A DNA stretch of 64,000 bases from Desulfuromonas versatilis. GTDB taxonomy: Bacteria; Desulfobacterota; Desulfuromonadia; Desulfuromonadales; NIT-T3. Positions 63,057 through 64,000 of this stretch are shown here, piece by piece (position 1 is the stretch's first letter; each line of letters starts with the position of its first letter). The DNA lies in assembly GCF_019704135.1 (NCBI RefSeq), contig NZ_AP024355.1:1420001-1484000 (forward strand). The letters are read 5' to 3'. Under the pieces are notes generated by a model. That model searched no databases. It saw only the letters and a list, made by a program, of their open reading frames with translations, and had not been told where the DNA came from. Position numbers and translations under genes: made by a program.

Positions 63057-63296
63057 GTGTTTGCTGACGAAAATATTTCCCTGGAGTGTCCCTACTGCGG
63101 CGAGGCCATTTACCAACCGTTGAGCTGGTTCCAGAAGGCCTATTCCACTTGTCCGGTCTGCCAGAAGGGCTTGGCAGCCGGCCAGTTTGCCGCCAGGGTC
63201 AAGGAAATCGAGCAGGCGCTCGATGCCCATATCGAGGAGATGGTGGGCGGGGCGCGAAAAACCGGCTGCTGCGGCGGGAAATCTTCCTGCTGTTGA
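63057..63296 (+). CDS. Small zinc-ribbon protein with a CC-rich tail
   Basis: 79 residues from a GTG with AAGGAG 7 nt upstream. An N-terminal zinc ribbon has CPYC and CPVC knuckles 20 residues apart; a helical middle (AARVKEIEQALDAHIEEMVGG) follows; the tail is TGCCGGKSSCC with four cysteines in two pairs. The tail could bind a soft metal. Not recognised as a named family. Confidence 0.75.
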   Translation: MFADENISLECPYCGEAIYQPLSWFQKAYSTCPVCQKGLAAGQFAARVKEIEQALDAHIEEMVGGARKTGCCGGKSSCC

Positions 63297-63364
63297 GGAA
63301 TCCGAAAAGGCAGGATCAGGATTTACTGTAGATTTGATCCAAGAAGGAGGGCTGGAGTTCCAAA

Positions 63365-63853
63365 ATGAAACGCATTGGCGTAATTGTCGGGGCGTTTGCC
63401 CTATTACTGCTTCTGGCCTTCGGCGGGTGGATTCTGAGCCGGCCCGAGCGCGGCACCACCGGCGCGGTCAGCACCAAGTTCCGCCTGCTTGGGCCCAACG
63501 ACAAGATCGTGGTCGACGGTTTCGACGATCCCAAGGTCAAGGGGGTGGCCTGCCATGTGAGCCGGGCGCAGACCGGCGGGATCAAGGGGGGGATCGGCAT
63601 CGCCGAAGACACCAGCGATGCCAGCATCGCCTGCCGGCAGGTGGGGCCGATCTCTTTCGTCGGCGAGCTCAGGGACGGGGAGCAGGTTTTCGATGAGCGC
63701 CGCAGCGTTCTGTTTAAGAAACTGCAGGTGGTGCGCTTTTTCGACCCTGAGCGCAACGTGCTGGTCTACGTCTCCTACAGCGACCGGGTGATCGAGGGGA
63801 GCCCGAAAAACAGCATCAGCACCGTGCCGATCATGCCCTGGCCACAGAAGTGA
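63365..63853 (+). CDS. creA: CreA-family periplasmic protein
   Basis: 162 residues with an N-terminal membrane segment or signal ([19 protein letters not shown]). Family stretches: [46 protein letters not shown] and [35 protein letters not shown]. Two conserved Cys probably form a disulfide. The family has no established function; CreBCD regulation is not expected from context. Confidence 0.92.
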   Translation: MKRIGVIVGAFALLLLLAFGGWILSRPERGTTGAVSTKFRLLGPNDKIVVDGFDDPKVKGVACHVSRAQTGGIKGGIGIAEDTSDASIACRQVGPISFVGELRDGEQVFDERRSVLFKKLQVVRFFDPERNVLVYVSYSDRVIEGSPKNSISTVPIMPWPQK

Positions 63854-63884
63854 CCATCGGCCGCCGTGCTGCCGGAAGAGAACG

Positions 63885-64000
63885 ATGAAGCAGGTGCCTC
63901 TGCAGATCCGGGTCGAATGCTATGCCGGGTACCGTGGCGAGGAGACCCCGCGGCGCTTCTTCCTCGGCGCGCGGAGGATCGAGATCGCCGAGTTGCTCGA
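63885..64000 (+). CDS. Partial gene, hypothetical protein (runs off the window)
   Basis: The first 38 codons only, starting MKQVPLQIRVECYAGYRGEE and including RRFFLGARRIEIAELL. It looks like the small conserved DUF whose members begin with this ECYAGYRGEETPR motif in deltaproteobacteria. The Shine-Dalgarno is weak (GAAGAG). The 3' end lies outside the window. Confidence 0.6.
   Translation, partial: MKQVPLQIRVECYAGYRGEETPRRFFLGARRIEIAELL

Overview
The window reads like a chromosome segment of a GC-rich, Gram-negative anaerobe of the Desulfuromonadales (Geobacter / Desulfuromonas / Pelobacter group, Desulfobacterota). This is an inference from gene content and order: an NtrY/NtrX pair, LpxC (so an outer membrane with lipid A), a yebC-ruvC-ruvA-ruvB cluster, a double-length UvrA, many PAS/receiver signalling proteins and two sigma-54-type promoters. 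No rRNA, tRNA, CRISPR array, prophage or insertion sequence was seen.

Layout. 0.1-25.8 kb is almost entirely minus strand: ntrX, ntrY, lpxC, an ABC1/UbiB-family kinase with a phasin-like protein, a patatin, DUF2905, queH, DUF3422, tandem uvrA, an unrecognised 783-residue protein, a lipoprotein with a degenerate GGDEF protein, ruvB, ruvA, ruvC, yebC, a cytidylate-kinase-like/BON fusion and glpX. 26.0-35.9 kb is plus strand: a periplasmic rhodanese, a glycerophosphodiesterase, a HAD phosphatase, a MidA-type methyltransferase, a NifU-like protein, TM2 and MscS-like membrane proteins, an MFS transporter, an M23 peptidase, an acyl-ACP thioesterase, a lipoprotein hydrolase and a PEBP protein. 36-46.2 kb is minus strand: an orphan lipoprotein, a hybrid histidine kinase, an Rcp1-like regulator with its kinase, an SDR protein, a 57-residue protein and a TonB-dependent receptor. 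46.4-64 kb is mixed: a DeoR-NosL fusion regulator, a lipase/yjbQ/DUF362 operon, xerC, a peroxiredoxin, a glycosyltransferase, a zinc locus (znuA, zur, znuC, znuB), a PLP decarboxylase, pgm and a run of small metal- or thiol-related proteins.

Two metal modules stand out. The zinc locus is complete, with a Zur-like box between divergent znuA and zur-znuCB. The TonB receptor carries CPNRM and HxM motifs matching the copper site of OprC, and it is divergent from a regulator that joins a DeoR helix-turn-helix to a cysteine-rich NosL-like domain; the shared intergenic region is full of TGTTA/TAACA half-sites.

The strongest unusual find is a rhodanese gene at 62499-62906 (minus) with an in-frame TGA exactly where homologues carry a cysteine, followed by a hairpin that fits the bacterial SECIS rules. 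It is probably a selenoprotein with a C-A-Sec motif, which an automatic annotation would truncate. Other points of interest are a degenerate restriction-modification-like protein behind uvrA, a 167-bp near-palindromic element sitting on the ubiB stop codon, heptameric tandem repeats in three intergenic gaps, and a 44-residue acidic cysteine peptide behind a sigma-54-like promoter.
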